NCBI GenBank assembly: GCA_023391285.1
Contig: JAEWBF010000120.1
Span: 8,179-72,178 of the forward strand
Direction: 5' to 3'
Source of the DNA: Verrucomicrobiota bacterium
GTDB taxonomy: Bacteria; Verrucomicrobiota; Verrucomicrobiia; Opitutales; Opitutaceae
Length of the DNA: 64,000 nucleotides
Shown: one piece after another, positions 44,772-53,130 of the stretch
Position numbering within the stretch: position 1 is the stretch's first letter
How the letters are laid out: each line of letters begins with the position of its first letter
The notes under the pieces: generated by a model
What the model was told of the DNA's origin: nothing
The model's input: only the letters and a program-made list of their open reading frames with translations
The model's database searches: none
Position numbers and translations under genes: made by a program

Positions 44772-45875
44772 TCACGTGGTGCTTCCGCTCACAAACTGGG
44801 GCTCGAGCGTATGCCGCTGTGGCTCGACGCTGCCCAGCGCCTCCACCGCGCGGCGTCCCAATTCGCGAAAATCGTAGCGCAAGCAGCTCAGTCCGGCTTT
44901 CACCGCGAGGTCTGTGCCCATCACGGAGAGCACGCCGATCTTTTCCGGACAACGCAGACCGGCGTCCCGCGCGGCTGCGGCGAGCAAAGCGGCGACGTGA
45001 TCCTCGGGGCAAAGCAGCACGGTGCGCTTGTTCCCCCGCCGCAGGCGCTCCATCAACGCGGCGCGTTCCTTGGCGGTGCTGGCCAGGGCGGAAGGGGCGA
45101 GGCGATTGCGGCAATCGAGTTCGCCTGCGGCGGCGTCGAGCGCGGCGTTGAATTCGGCTACGGCGGGGTCGCCTTCGAACGGTTTGATTGGCACGATCTG
45201 TTCGAAGCCGCGGCCGAGGAGGTGTGCGAGCGCCTTCAACGCGCCGGCGCGAAAATCCGCGCGCACGTTGCTGCAGCCTGGGAGCGTGCAGTGGCGAAAC
45301 AGCACCACGGCGGGTTGCAAGCGCTCCAGATGAACGCTCAACGCCTGATCGCTCCACACATGATCGAGCACGAAGCCACCGGCGGAAGATCCGTGGCGCT
45401 CGACGAAATCGCCGAGGATGGCGCGCTGTTGCGCGACGCTGGCGAAGATCGGCGGCTCGTGCGCGTCAGGATGGTTGACGAGTAGTTCGTCGTGCCAGAG
45501 CAGCATCGTGCGGCGATGCGCGCCGCAGCCGGCGCTGACGCCTTCCAACAGCTCGCGATACAGGGCACTGCCCAGCTCGAGGCGGCGAAAGAGGCAGGCG
45601 ACGGGCTTGGGGCGATCGACCACGGCGCGGGCAGCCGCCGGATAATAGCGTCCGTTTGTCGGGTGCTGCCAGATCTCGCCGGCGGCGGTCAGGTCGCGCA
45701 ACACGCGGAACACGGTCGTGTTGGCCACCCCGAACGCCTCACCCAGCGCGCGAGTGGTCGGCAGGGGTTGATCGTTGGGCGCAGCGGCCACCCGTTGACG
45801 AAGACCGGCGAGAAGATCGGCCGGGGTTGGGGGTGCGGGTGTGCGCCGGCGGGAGGCGGAAGTCAGACGGGCCAT
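44772..45875 (-). CDS. GntR-LacI-like regulator of the amino-sugar operon
   Basis: This 367-residue regulator is divergent from the operon starting at 45974. The N-terminal winged helix reads LPTTRALGEAFGVANTTVFRVLRDLTAAGEIWQ, GntR-like in layout though more divergent than the previous regulator. The rest resembles a LacI-type sensor with GALKALAHLLGRGFEQIVPI, VLLCPEDHVAALLAAAARDAG, GVLSVMGTDLA and LSCLRYDFRELGRRAVEAL. ATG 45875 is used because the longer frame upstream runs across the operator region. It most likely represses the divergent operon and responds to an amino-sugar metabolite. Confidence 0.82.
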   Translation of the reverse strand: MARLTSASRRRTPAPPTPADLLAGLRQRVAAAPNDQPLPTTRALGEAFGVANTTVFRVLRDLTAAGEIWQHPTNGRYYPAAARAVVDRPKPVACLFRRLELGSALYRELLEGVSAGCGAHRRTMLLWHDELLVNHPDAHEPPIFASVAQQRAILGDFVERHGSSAGGFVLDHVWSDQALSVHLERLQPAVVLFRHCTLPGCSNVRADFRAGALKALAHLLGRGFEQIVPIKPFEGDPAVAEFNAALDAAAGELDCRNRLAPSALASTAKERAALMERLRRGNKRTVLLCPEDHVAALLAAAARDAGLRCPEKIGVLSVMGTDLAVKAGLSCLRYDFRELGRRAVEALGSVEPQRHTLEPQFVSGSTT

Positions 45876-45915
45876 GGATTTCGAGGAAAACGCTGCTCTC
45901 CGCAACGCAAGGCAA

Positions 45916-45964
45916 ATGTTCGCAACAAAAGAAAGATGTTGCGCAACGGCAGGCAAAGATGTTG
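45916..45964. promoter_or_regulatory. Putative operators between regulator and amino-sugar operon
   Basis: Three related sites share the core ATGTT: 45916 (ATGTTCGCAACA), 45936 (ATGTTGCGCAACG) and 45959 (ATGTTG). The middle one contains the perfect palindrome GTTGCGCAAC (45938-45947). The sites are 20 and 23 bases apart, about two helical turns. The last ends just before the Shine-Dalgarno of the first operon gene, so a bound repressor would block initiation. Confidence 0.65.
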
Positions 45965-45973
45965 TAGGGAAGC

Positions 45974-46873
45974 ATGCAGCCAAGTCTCGTGATTCTCGCC
46001 GCCGGCATGGGCAGTCGTTATGGCGGACTCAAGCAGCTGGACGCCGTCGGTCCGGGTGGGGAAACCATGCTCGACCTCGCGGTGTTCGATGCGGTGCGCG
46101 CGGGGTTCAAGCGGATCGTGTTCGTGATCCGCCACGATTTCGCCGAGGAATTTCGAACGCGCATCGGCGAGCGGTATGCGTCAGCGGTGGAGGTGGCCTA
46201 TGTTTTTCAGGAACTCGAGGCGCTGCCCGCGGGCTTTCTTTGTCCTGCCGGGCGAATCAAGCCGTGGGGCACGGGCCACGCCGTGTGGTGTGCACGGGTG
46301 GCTGTGGCCGGGCCGTTTGCGGTGATCAATGCCGACGATTTTTACGGCCGCGATTCGTTCGAGCAGCTGGCGGGCTTTCTCCGGACCGATTCGTCGGGAG
46401 CGCGGCGCGCGCGGCTCGCGATGGTGGGTTTTCGCCTGGCGAACACGCTATCGGAAAACGGAGCGGTGTCGCGGGGTGTCTGCACGGCGAACGGGCGAGG
46501 GGTTCTGCAAGGCATCGTCGAGCACACGGGCATTCGCCGTGAAGATGTGGGCACGGGACGATCGTTTTCGGGGGAAGAAATCGTCTCGATGAACTGCTGG
46601 GGGTTGACGCCGGCGGTGTTTCCCGGGCTCGACCGGGAGTTTGCCTTGTTCCTGCGTTCGCGGGCGGCGGATCCCAAGTCCGAGTTCTATTTGCCTACCG
46701 CTATTTCGCGACTGATCGAAACCGACGAGGCGGAGGTGAGCGTGCTTCCGACGAAAGCGAGCTGGTTTGGAATCACGTATCGCGAAGACAAGCCGCGGGT
46801 GGTCGACGCGATCCGTCAACTCGTGAGCGCAGGGGAGTATCCCGCGAAAATCGAGCTGCCTCTCACTTCATGA
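45974..46873 (+). CDS. Sugar-1-phosphate nucleotidyltransferase
   Basis: This 299-residue enzyme is of the NTP_transferase family. The nucleotide-binding loop is LVILAAGMGSRYGGLKQLDAVG (residues about 5-26), and the metal-binding acidic pair is in VINADDFYG. PWGTGHAVWCAR resembles the uridine-contacting segment of UDP-sugar pyrophosphorylases. It would activate a hexosamine 1-phosphate with UTP (or another NTP). The stop overlaps the start of the next gene by four bases (ATGA at 46870-46873). It is first in the six-gene operon, directly behind the putative operators. The partner kinase downstream makes the 1-phosphate substrate. Confidence 0.85.
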   Translation: MQPSLVILAAGMGSRYGGLKQLDAVGPGGETMLDLAVFDAVRAGFKRIVFVIRHDFAEEFRTRIGERYASAVEVAYVFQELEALPAGFLCPAGRIKPWGTGHAVWCARVAVAGPFAVINADDFYGRDSFEQLAGFLRTDSSGARRARLAMVGFRLANTLSENGAVSRGVCTANGRGVLQGIVEHTGIRREDVGTGRSFSGEEIVSMNCWGLTPAVFPGLDREFALFLRSRAADPKSEFYLPTAISRLIETDEAEVSVLPTKASWFGITYREDKPRVVDAIRQLVSAGEYPAKIELPLTS

Positions 46874-48003
46874 GCATCGTTCCTGGTTCATCTTCGACGC
46901 CGCTGGATCTCGCAGCGGTCGCCCGTGGTTTTCCGCTGCTGGGCCGGTTTCGCAGCGGTGCGCCTTATGGCAGCGGCCATATCAACGACACCTTCGCGGT
47001 GCTGTTCGATCAGGCGGGCACGCCCGTGCGGTATATTTTCCAGCGAATCAACCACCGGATCTTCAAGGATGTGCCTGCGCTGATGGAAAACATCTCGCGC
47101 GTCACGGCCCATGCCACGCGGAAGGCGGGCGCCGGCGGCGGAGACGATGCGTCGCGTCGGGCGCTCACGCTCGTTCCGTCGCGCGAGGGCGCTCCCTATC
47201 ATCGCGATGAGGCGGGCAACTGGTGGCGGTGCTATCTCTTCGTCGAGGGCGCGCGCACTTACGACATCATCGAGACGGTGCAGCAGGCCCGCGAAGCCGC
47301 GCGCGCGTTTGGCGAATTTCAGCAACTGCTCGTCGACCTTCCCGGCACGCGCCTGCACGAGACGATCGCGAATTTTCACCACACGCGTTCGCGCTTCGAG
47401 GCTCTGCGGCACGCGGCCGCGAAGGACGCGCACGGACGTGCGGCGCAGGTCGCGTTGGAGCTCGAATTCGCGATGGAGCGCGAATCGCTCGTGGATCGTC
47501 TGCTCGACCTGCAGGCGAAGGGCGAGATCCCGGAGCGTATCACGCACAACGATACGAAACTGAACAATGTGATGATCGACGATGCGACGCACGAGGGCGT
47601 CTGCGTGATCGACCTCGACACGGTGATGCCGGGCCTGGCGCTCTACGATTTCGGCGACATGGTGCGTTCGGCGACGAACTCGGCAGCGGAAGACGAACGC
47701 GATTTGTCGCGCGTGCAGGCGCGGTTGCCCGTGTTCGAAGCGTTGGTGGAGGGCTATCTTGCCGCGGCGCGTCCGTTTTTGAACGAAGCAGAAATCGCGC
47801 ACCTGGTTTTCTCGGGTCGGCTGATTACCTTCGAGGTCGGTCTGCGCTTCCTCACGGATTTCCTCGAGGGCGACGTTTACTTCAAGACCAAGCGTCCCGG
47901 TCACAATCTCGACCGCGCGCGCAATCAGTTCGCGCTGGTGCGCAGCCTCGAAGCCCAGGCGAACGAGATGGAAGCCATTGTCAGGAAACACGCGACATCA
48001 TGA
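46870..48003 (+). CDS. N-acetylhexosamine 1-kinase-like phosphotransferase (NahK family)
   Basis: This is a 377-residue APH-fold kinase. Features: YGSGHINDTF (nucleotide-binding start), YIFQRINHRIFKD, the catalytic HNDTKLNNVMID (Brenner motif, with Asp as base) and the metal-binding IDLDTVMPGLALYDFGDMVR. This pattern matches the NahK family, which phosphorylates the anomeric hydroxyl of GlcNAc or GalNAc with ATP. It starts inside the previous gene's end and its own stop overlaps the epimerase start (ATG at 48000, TGA at 48001-48003). Together with the nucleotidyltransferase and epimerase it would turn a free N-acetylhexosamine into a UDP-sugar. Confidence 0.82.
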   Translation: MSIVPGSSSTPLDLAAVARGFPLLGRFRSGAPYGSGHINDTFAVLFDQAGTPVRYIFQRINHRIFKDVPALMENISRVTAHATRKAGAGGGDDASRRALTLVPSREGAPYHRDEAGNWWRCYLFVEGARTYDIIETVQQAREAARAFGEFQQLLVDLPGTRLHETIANFHHTRSRFEALRHAAAKDAHGRAAQVALELEFAMERESLVDRLLDLQAKGEIPERITHNDTKLNNVMIDDATHEGVCVIDLDTVMPGLALYDFGDMVRSATNSAAEDERDLSRVQARLPVFEALVEGYLAAARPFLNEAEIAHLVFSGRLITFEVGLRFLTDFLEGDVYFKTKRPGHNLDRARNQFALVRSLEAQANEMEAIVRKHATS

Positions 48004-48923
48004 AAGTTCTGATCACCGGCGGTTCGGGTTTCATCGGCAGCCATCTTGCCGAATACTTCCAAGGCAAGGCGGACGTGCGCGTGCTCGACAACCTGCGCAC
48101 CGGGCATTGCCGAAATCTCGCGGGGCTCGAGGTGGAGTTCATCGAGGGCTCGATCACGGATCGGCAACTCGTCCGCCGCGCGGTCGAGGGTGTCGATTAT
48201 GTTTTCCACCTCGCCGCATTGGTCAGCGTTCCGGAGTCGGTCGAGCGTCCGCACGAATGCGTCGATCTGAATGTCACCGGATTGCTCAACGTCCTCGAAG
48301 AGTCTGCGGCGGCGGGCGTCCGCAAGCTGTGTCTCAGCAGCTCGGCCGCGATCTACGGGAACAATCCCGCGGTGCCGAAGCGCGAGGACATGCTGCCGGA
48401 GCCGCGCAGCCCCTACGCCGTCACGAAGCTCGACGGCGAGTATTACTGTCAGCACTACAGCGAATCCGGCCGGCTCGCGACGACCGCGCTGCGTTTTTTC
48501 AACGTGTTCGGTCCCCGGCAGGATCCGGCCGGCGCCTACGCCGCGGCCGTGCCGATCTTCATCCAACGGGCGCTCGCGCATCAGCCGCTGACCATTTACG
48601 GCGACGGCGGCCAGACGCGGGACTTTGTTTACGTGAAGGACATCGTTGCCGCCAATGTCTTCGCCGCGACAAATGCGGACGTCACGGGTGTATTCAACGT
48701 CGGATACGGCGGCCAGATCACGATTCGGGAACTCGCGGAGCGCATCATCGCGCTTGCCGGATCCCGGTCCGAGATTCGCCATGCCCCCGATCGCCTGGGC
48801 GACGTGCGGCATTCGCGGGCCAGTGTCGACAAACTCGCCGCGGCGGGATTCCGGCCGGCGGCTACGCTCGAAGCCGGCCTGCGCGCGACGGTCGATTATT
48901 TCCGCTCCCTTTCACGGTCGTGA
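48000..48923 (+). CDS. NAD-dependent sugar-nucleotide 4-epimerase (WbpP/GalE-like)
   Basis: This 307-residue short-chain dehydrogenase-type enzyme has the Rossmann motif ITGGSGFIGSHL at residue 5, the catalytic serine region CLSSSAAIYGNN, and YxxxK in SPYAVTKLDGEYY. RFFNVFGPRQDP and DGGQTRDFVYVKDIV are typical of the WbpP/UDP-GlcNAc 4-epimerase branch. The start overlaps the upstream stop (ATGA), so it is coupled to the kinase gene. It would interconvert UDP-GlcNAc and UDP-GalNAc (or the non-acetylated sugars). Confidence 0.85.
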   Translation: MKVLITGGSGFIGSHLAEYFQGKADVRVLDNLRTGHCRNLAGLEVEFIEGSITDRQLVRRAVEGVDYVFHLAALVSVPESVERPHECVDLNVTGLLNVLEESAAAGVRKLCLSSSAAIYGNNPAVPKREDMLPEPRSPYAVTKLDGEYYCQHYSESGRLATTALRFFNVFGPRQDPAGAYAAAVPIFIQRALAHQPLTIYGDGGQTRDFVYVKDIVAANVFAATNADVTGVFNVGYGGQITIRELAERIIALAGSRSEIRHAPDRLGDVRHSRASVDKLAAAGFRPAATLEAGLRATVDYFRSLSRS

Positions 48924-48931
48924 CTCTTCCA

Positions 48932-50842
48932 ATGATTTCCGCCTCAGCTGAAGCCCAGCAACGCGAACGCATCCCCACCGAGATTTTCGCAAGCGCCGAC
49001 GAAGCTTGCGCGCGAGTCGCCGGCGAGATCGCCGCGCTTATCCGACGCAACGATGCCGCGGGCAAAAACACCGTGCTCGGACTCGCGACCGGTTCGACGC
49101 CGGTGCGGCTTTATCGCCAGCTGATCCGGCTTCATCGCGAAGAAGGACTGAGTTTCCGGCGGGTCGTGACGTTCAACCTCGACGAGTATTACGGCCTGCC
49201 GCGCACGCATCCCGAGAGTTACTGGCGCTTCATGCACGAGCAGCTCTTCGATCACATCGATGTGCCCGCGACGAATATCCACGTGCCCGACGGCATGGTG
49301 CCGCGTGGAGAAACGTTCGCGTGGTGCCGGCGTTACGAGGAGCAGATTCGCGCCGCGGGCGGCCTCGACTTGCAGGTGCTGGGCATCGGGCGCACCGGCC
49401 ACATCGGCTTCAACGAGCCCGGCTCCGGGCGCGACTCGCGCACGCGGTTGGTGACGCTGGACAGCATCACCCGTCGCGACGCGGCGCGCGATTTCCTGGG
49501 CGAAGCGAACGTCCCGCGTCACGCGATCACGATGGGCGTGGGCACCATCCTGGAGGCGCGCCGCATTGTGCTGCTGGCGTGGGGCGAGACCAAGGCGGGC
49601 GTGGTGGCGCAAGCGGTGGAAGGCGTGCCGACCGACGCCCTGCCCGCGAGTTTCCTGCAAGGGCATGCGCAGGTGAGCTTTTTCGTCGATCGCGCCGCTG
49701 CGTCGATGTTGACGCGGGTCCGGCATCCATGGCTCGTCGGGCCCCTGGAGTGGACGCCATCGCTTCGGCGCCGGGCTGTGGTCTGGCTCGCGCAAACCGC
49801 GCGCAAGCCGGTGCTGAAGTTGCTCGACGAAGATTACAGCGAGCATGGCATGGCGGATTTGTTGACCGAACAAGGGCCGGCCTACGGGCTGAACATCGAA
49901 ATCTTCAACGAGCTCCAGCACACGATCACCGGCTGGCCGGGCGGAAAGCCTGGCGCCAACGATTCGGCGCGGCCGGAACGTGCGGCGCCCTTTCCCAAAC
50001 GCGTCGTGGTGTTCAGTCCGGAGCCTTCGCATGACGTGCTCGGCATGGGTGGCACGCTTCGCCGGCTGCAGAGCCAAGGGCACGAGGTGGACGTCGTGTA
50101 TCTGACCTCGGGCAATCTCGCCGTGCCCGACGACGAGGCGATTGTCGCGGCGGATTTCATCGGGGAGCTCGGCAAAGCCCTCGAAATAAACGGAGCGCCG
50201 GTGCAGGCGTTCACGGGAGAGGTGCGTGAACACCTGCTCGGCAAGTCGGCTTTCACGAGCGATTCGGCGCAGATTCGACGGTTCAAAGGACTGTTGCGAC
50301 GCGGCGAAGCGCGAGCGTCGCTGCGCGATTGTGGGATCGCGCCCTCGCAGGCCTGCTTCCTCGACCTGCCGTTCTACGAGCGTGGGCGTTATCGGCAGTT
50401 CTCGCCTGATCAGGCGGACGTCGACGCGATCGTGGGCGTGTTGCGCGAGCTGACGCCCAATCAGATCTTTGTCACAGGCGATCGCGACGATCCCTCCTCG
50501 GTGTCTGCCGTTTGCTTCGATCTGGTGCGTCGTGCCTGCCAGGCGCTCGCGTCGGAATCCTGGTATGCCGACTGCCGGGTTTGGCTGTATCGCGGCGTCG
50601 AAACGCCGTGGGAAGCGGCGGACATCGACATGGCGGTGCCGTTCAGTCCCCGCGAGCTCGCGCAGAAAGTTCAGGCGATTTTTCAGCACAAGAGCCAGCG
50701 CAGCCAGACGCCGGTTGCCGCCGGTCTGCGCGAACCCTGGCAGCAGGCGGAGCAGCAGAATCGCGGACTGGCGCAGGCGTATGACCAGCTCGGCCTGGCC
50801 GACTACGAGGCGATCGAAGCGTTTCGCCGTGCACCCTTCTAA
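48932..50842 (+). CDS. Glucosamine-6-phosphate deaminase-like domain fused to a degenerate PIG-L domain
   Basis: This 636-residue two-domain protein resembles the NagB-PIG-L fusion known from Bacteroidetes. Residues about 1-270 are NagB-like: ATGSTPVRLYRQL, the catalytic region FNLDEYYGL (Asp84), HPESY and GRTGHIGFNEPGSG (His157; the aspartate that precedes the His-Gly in E. coli NagB is Thr155 here). Residues about 355-560 have the PIG-L fold, but zinc motif 1 (canonical HPDDD) reads EPSHD at 364-368 and motif 2 (canonical DPHGTH) reads DPSSVS at 520-525, so all zinc ligands are replaced. Glucosamine-6-phosphate isomerisation to fructose-6-phosphate and ammonia is the expected reaction. ATG 48932 lies 8 bases past the epimerase stop. 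Confidence 0.85.
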   Translation: MISASAEAQQRERIPTEIFASADEACARVAGEIAALIRRNDAAGKNTVLGLATGSTPVRLYRQLIRLHREEGLSFRRVVTFNLDEYYGLPRTHPESYWRFMHEQLFDHIDVPATNIHVPDGMVPRGETFAWCRRYEEQIRAAGGLDLQVLGIGRTGHIGFNEPGSGRDSRTRLVTLDSITRRDAARDFLGEANVPRHAITMGVGTILEARRIVLLAWGETKAGVVAQAVEGVPTDALPASFLQGHAQVSFFVDRAAASMLTRVRHPWLVGPLEWTPSLRRRAVVWLAQTARKPVLKLLDEDYSEHGMADLLTEQGPAYGLNIEIFNELQHTITGWPGGKPGANDSARPERAAPFPKRVVVFSPEPSHDVLGMGGTLRRLQSQGHEVDVVYLTSGNLAVPDDEAIVAADFIGELGKALEINGAPVQAFTGEVREHLLGKSAFTSDSAQIRRFKGLLRRGEARASLRDCGIAPSQACFLDLPFYERGRYRQFSPDQADVDAIVGVLRELTPNQIFVTGDRDDPSSVSAVCFDLVRRACQALASESWYADCRVWLYRGVETPWEAADIDMAVPFSPRELAQKVQAIFQHKSQRSQTPVAAGLREPWQQAEQQNRGLAQAYDQLGLADYEAIEAFRRAPF

Positions 50843-50854
50843 CGGAGACCGACG

Positions 50855-52279
50855 ATGACAGACCCGCTGACCCTGTTGAACATCCGGCCGCTCCACCGCC
50901 CGCCGCTGGAGGAAAAGTTCCTGCCCGCCGCCTTGTGGAGGCGCGCTTATCGCGCACTGGTGGCCAAAGATCGAAACGCCCGACCGCTGGCCATCGCGCT
51001 GCTGCGCGCGGACGGCGCCGCCGCGCGACACACTACGCACGTGCTGGGACGCGAGCATCCCGCCGCGTATTTGAATTTCACCTACGTCGAGCGGCTCGTT
51101 AAGTTTCTGCTTTGGCAAAAAGGCGGATGCCGCGTGCAGCTCGCCGGCGCGCCGGAGCTCGCGAGCGCGCTGGCCGCGGTGTATGCGCCCGGCGGAGCGC
51201 GGGAATTCGATCACGCGTTCATGGGCGACAAGGTGTATGGCCGCACGTTCTCGGTTGAAGCGGTCGAACTCGCCCAATTGCCGGAGGAGAAGCTCACGGC
51301 CTTGCCGCTCGGCCGCAATCTGGAGGGCTGCCGAATCGGCTTCGATCTGGGCGGCAGCGATCGAAAAGCGGCGGCGGTGATCGATGGGCGCGTGGTGTTC
51401 TCCGAGGAGATACCCTGGAATCCGTATTTCGAAAAGGATCCCGCTTATCACATCGAAGGCGTGCACGACTCGCTCCGGCGGGTGGCGGCGCATCTGCCGC
51501 GCGTGGACGCGATCGGCGGCAGCGCGGCCGGCGTGTATGTGAACAACGAAGTGCGCGTCGCCTCGCTTTTCCGCGGCGTCCCGCCGGAGCGGTTCGAACG
51601 CGATATTCGCCGGATGTTTTTCACGCTGCAGCAGCGCTGGGGCGGGGTTCCGTTCGAGGTGGCGAACGATGGCGAAGTCACCGCGCTCGCCGGCTCGATG
51701 AGCTTGGGAGACGGCGCGGTTCTCGGCGTGTCGATGGGCACGAGTCAGGCGGGCGGCTATGTGACGCCCGACGGCGGAATCACGCCCTGGCTGAACGAGC
51801 TCGCGTTTGCGCCGATCGACTATCACCCGCACGCGCCGCGCGACGAATGGTCGGGCGACATCGGCTGCGGCGTGCAGTATTTCTCGCAACAAGGCGTCGG
51901 CCGCCTGGCGCGGGTGGCGGGATTCGATTTTCCCACCTCTCAACCGCTGGCCGAGCAATTGGTCGCGGTGCAGGCGGCGATGGCCGCGGGCGATGCGCGC
52001 GCGCGGGCGATTTACCAGTCGATCGGGGTGGCGTTCGGGTATTCGATCGCGCACTACGCGGAGTTTTATGCCCTGCGGCACGTGCTGGTGCTCGGGCGAG
52101 TGACGAGCGGTGCGGGCGGCGATCTCATTCTCAGCGAGGCGCAGGCGGTGTTGCGCGCGGAGTTTCCGGAACTGGCGGAAAAGATCCGCCTGCATACGCC
52201 GAACGAACACGACAAGCGTCACGGTCAGGCGATTGCCGCCGCAAGCCTGCCGAAACTGTCCAACGCACCCACTTCATGA
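50855..52279 (+). CDS. Atypical ROK-family sugar kinase with N-terminal extension
   Basis: This 474-residue protein is longer than ROK kinases (about 300). Residues 1-155 are an extra domain with no motif I recognise. The kinase core follows: IGFDLGGSDRKAAAV (phosphate-1 loop), a GGSAAGVYVNN region, FEVANDGEVTALAG (sugar/catalytic Asp region) and GVSMGTSQAGGYV. The ROK zinc signature CxCGxxGC is missing; the equivalent stretch reads GDIGCGVQYFSQQG. It could phosphorylate glucosamine or a related hexosamine at O-6. A good Shine-Dalgarno, GGAGA at 50844-50848, precedes ATG 50855. Its stop overlaps the next start (ATGA). Confidence 0.75.
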   Translation: MTDPLTLLNIRPLHRPPLEEKFLPAALWRRAYRALVAKDRNARPLAIALLRADGAAARHTTHVLGREHPAAYLNFTYVERLVKFLLWQKGGCRVQLAGAPELASALAAVYAPGGAREFDHAFMGDKVYGRTFSVEAVELAQLPEEKLTALPLGRNLEGCRIGFDLGGSDRKAAAVIDGRVVFSEEIPWNPYFEKDPAYHIEGVHDSLRRVAAHLPRVDAIGGSAAGVYVNNEVRVASLFRGVPPERFERDIRRMFFTLQQRWGGVPFEVANDGEVTALAGSMSLGDGAVLGVSMGTSQAGGYVTPDGGITPWLNELAFAPIDYHPHAPRDEWSGDIGCGVQYFSQQGVGRLARVAGFDFPTSQPLAEQLVAVQAAMAAGDARARAIYQSIGVAFGYSIAHYAEFYALRHVLVLGRVTSGAGGDLILSEAQAVLRAEFPELAEKIRLHTPNEHDKRHGQAIAAASLPKLSNAPTS

Positions 52280-53130
52280 AATTCACCCAGCCTCAAGCCG
52301 ACGTTTATGTGCCTGCGGGCGAGCTTTCGCCGGAGGCGGCGCTCGCGCGCGTGACCCACCTGTGCGTCGCGGCGCATCAGGATGACATTGAAATCATGGC
52401 GCATGCGGGGATTTCCGACTGCCTCGATACTCCCGGTCGGGCGTTTGGCGGGGTGGTGGTGACGAATGGCGCCGGTTCCCCGCGCACGGGGCGCTACGCG
52501 CAGATGACCGACGCGGAGATGCAGACGGTGCGCCGGGAGGAGCAGCGAGCCGCGGCGCGGCTTGGTCGGTATTCGATTCAGTTGCAGCTGGCGCACCCGA
52601 GCTCGGCGGTGAAAACGCCCGGTCATCCGGGTGTGGCAAGCGATCTCGCGACAATCTTCACGGGCTGCCAGCCGGAGGTGGTTTATCTCCACAATCCGGC
52701 GGACAAACACGACACGCACGTGGCGGTGCTGGCGCGTTGTCTCACGGCGCTGCGCGCGCTTCCGCCGGAGCGGCAGCCGAAGCGGGTGTTGGGTTGCGAA
52801 GTCTGGCGCGATCTCGACTGGCTGGTGGATGCCGACAAGGTGGTCCTCGATTCCGGGCGACACCCGGAACTCGCGGCGGAGTTGCTCAAGGTTTTCGATT
52901 CCCAGATTTCGGGTGGAAAACGCTACGACCTGGCGGCGCTCGGGCGGCGGGCGGCGCACGCGACCTTTCATACGTCGCACGCGACCGATCGCGTCAACGG
53001 CATCACGTGGGCCATGGACCTCACGCCGTTGTTGCGGGTGCCTGAAGTCTCGCTGGTCGATTACACGCTCGATCACGTCCGGCGCTTGCAGAAGGACGTC
53101 GAAGCGCGGATTCGGCAATTTGCGGACTAG
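52276..53130 (+). CDS. PIG-L-family N-deacetylase, zinc site intact
   Basis: This 284-residue enzyme is of the PIG-L/LmbE family, which hydrolyses N-acetyl groups from GlcNAc-containing substrates. The zinc motif is AAHQDDIEIMA (H-x-D-D) near residue 33, and the second site is NPADKHDTHVAV, which supplies the third histidine. Unlike the fused PIG-L domain upstream, all ligands are present. ATG 52276 overlaps the ROK stop, so it is translationally coupled and is the last gene in the operon. It is the only deacetylase with a working active site in this operon and could replace the absent NagA-type deacetylase, acting on free or phosphorylated N-acetylhexosamine. Confidence 0.85.
   Translation: MKFTQPQADVYVPAGELSPEAALARVTHLCVAAHQDDIEIMAHAGISDCLDTPGRAFGGVVVTNGAGSPRTGRYAQMTDAEMQTVRREEQRAAARLGRYSIQLQLAHPSSAVKTPGHPGVASDLATIFTGCQPEVVYLHNPADKHDTHVAVLARCLTALRALPPERQPKRVLGCEVWRDLDWLVDADKVVLDSGRHPELAAELLKVFDSQISGGKRYDLAALGRRAAHATFHTSHATDRVNGITWAMDLTPLLRVPEVSLVDYTLDHVRRLQKDVEARIRQFAD

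Noticed and set aside
48944..52222. Antisense open frame of about 1090 codons across the NagB and ROK genes
   Set aside because: It is the shadow of two well-supported genes and consists of arginine/histidine-rich nonsense.
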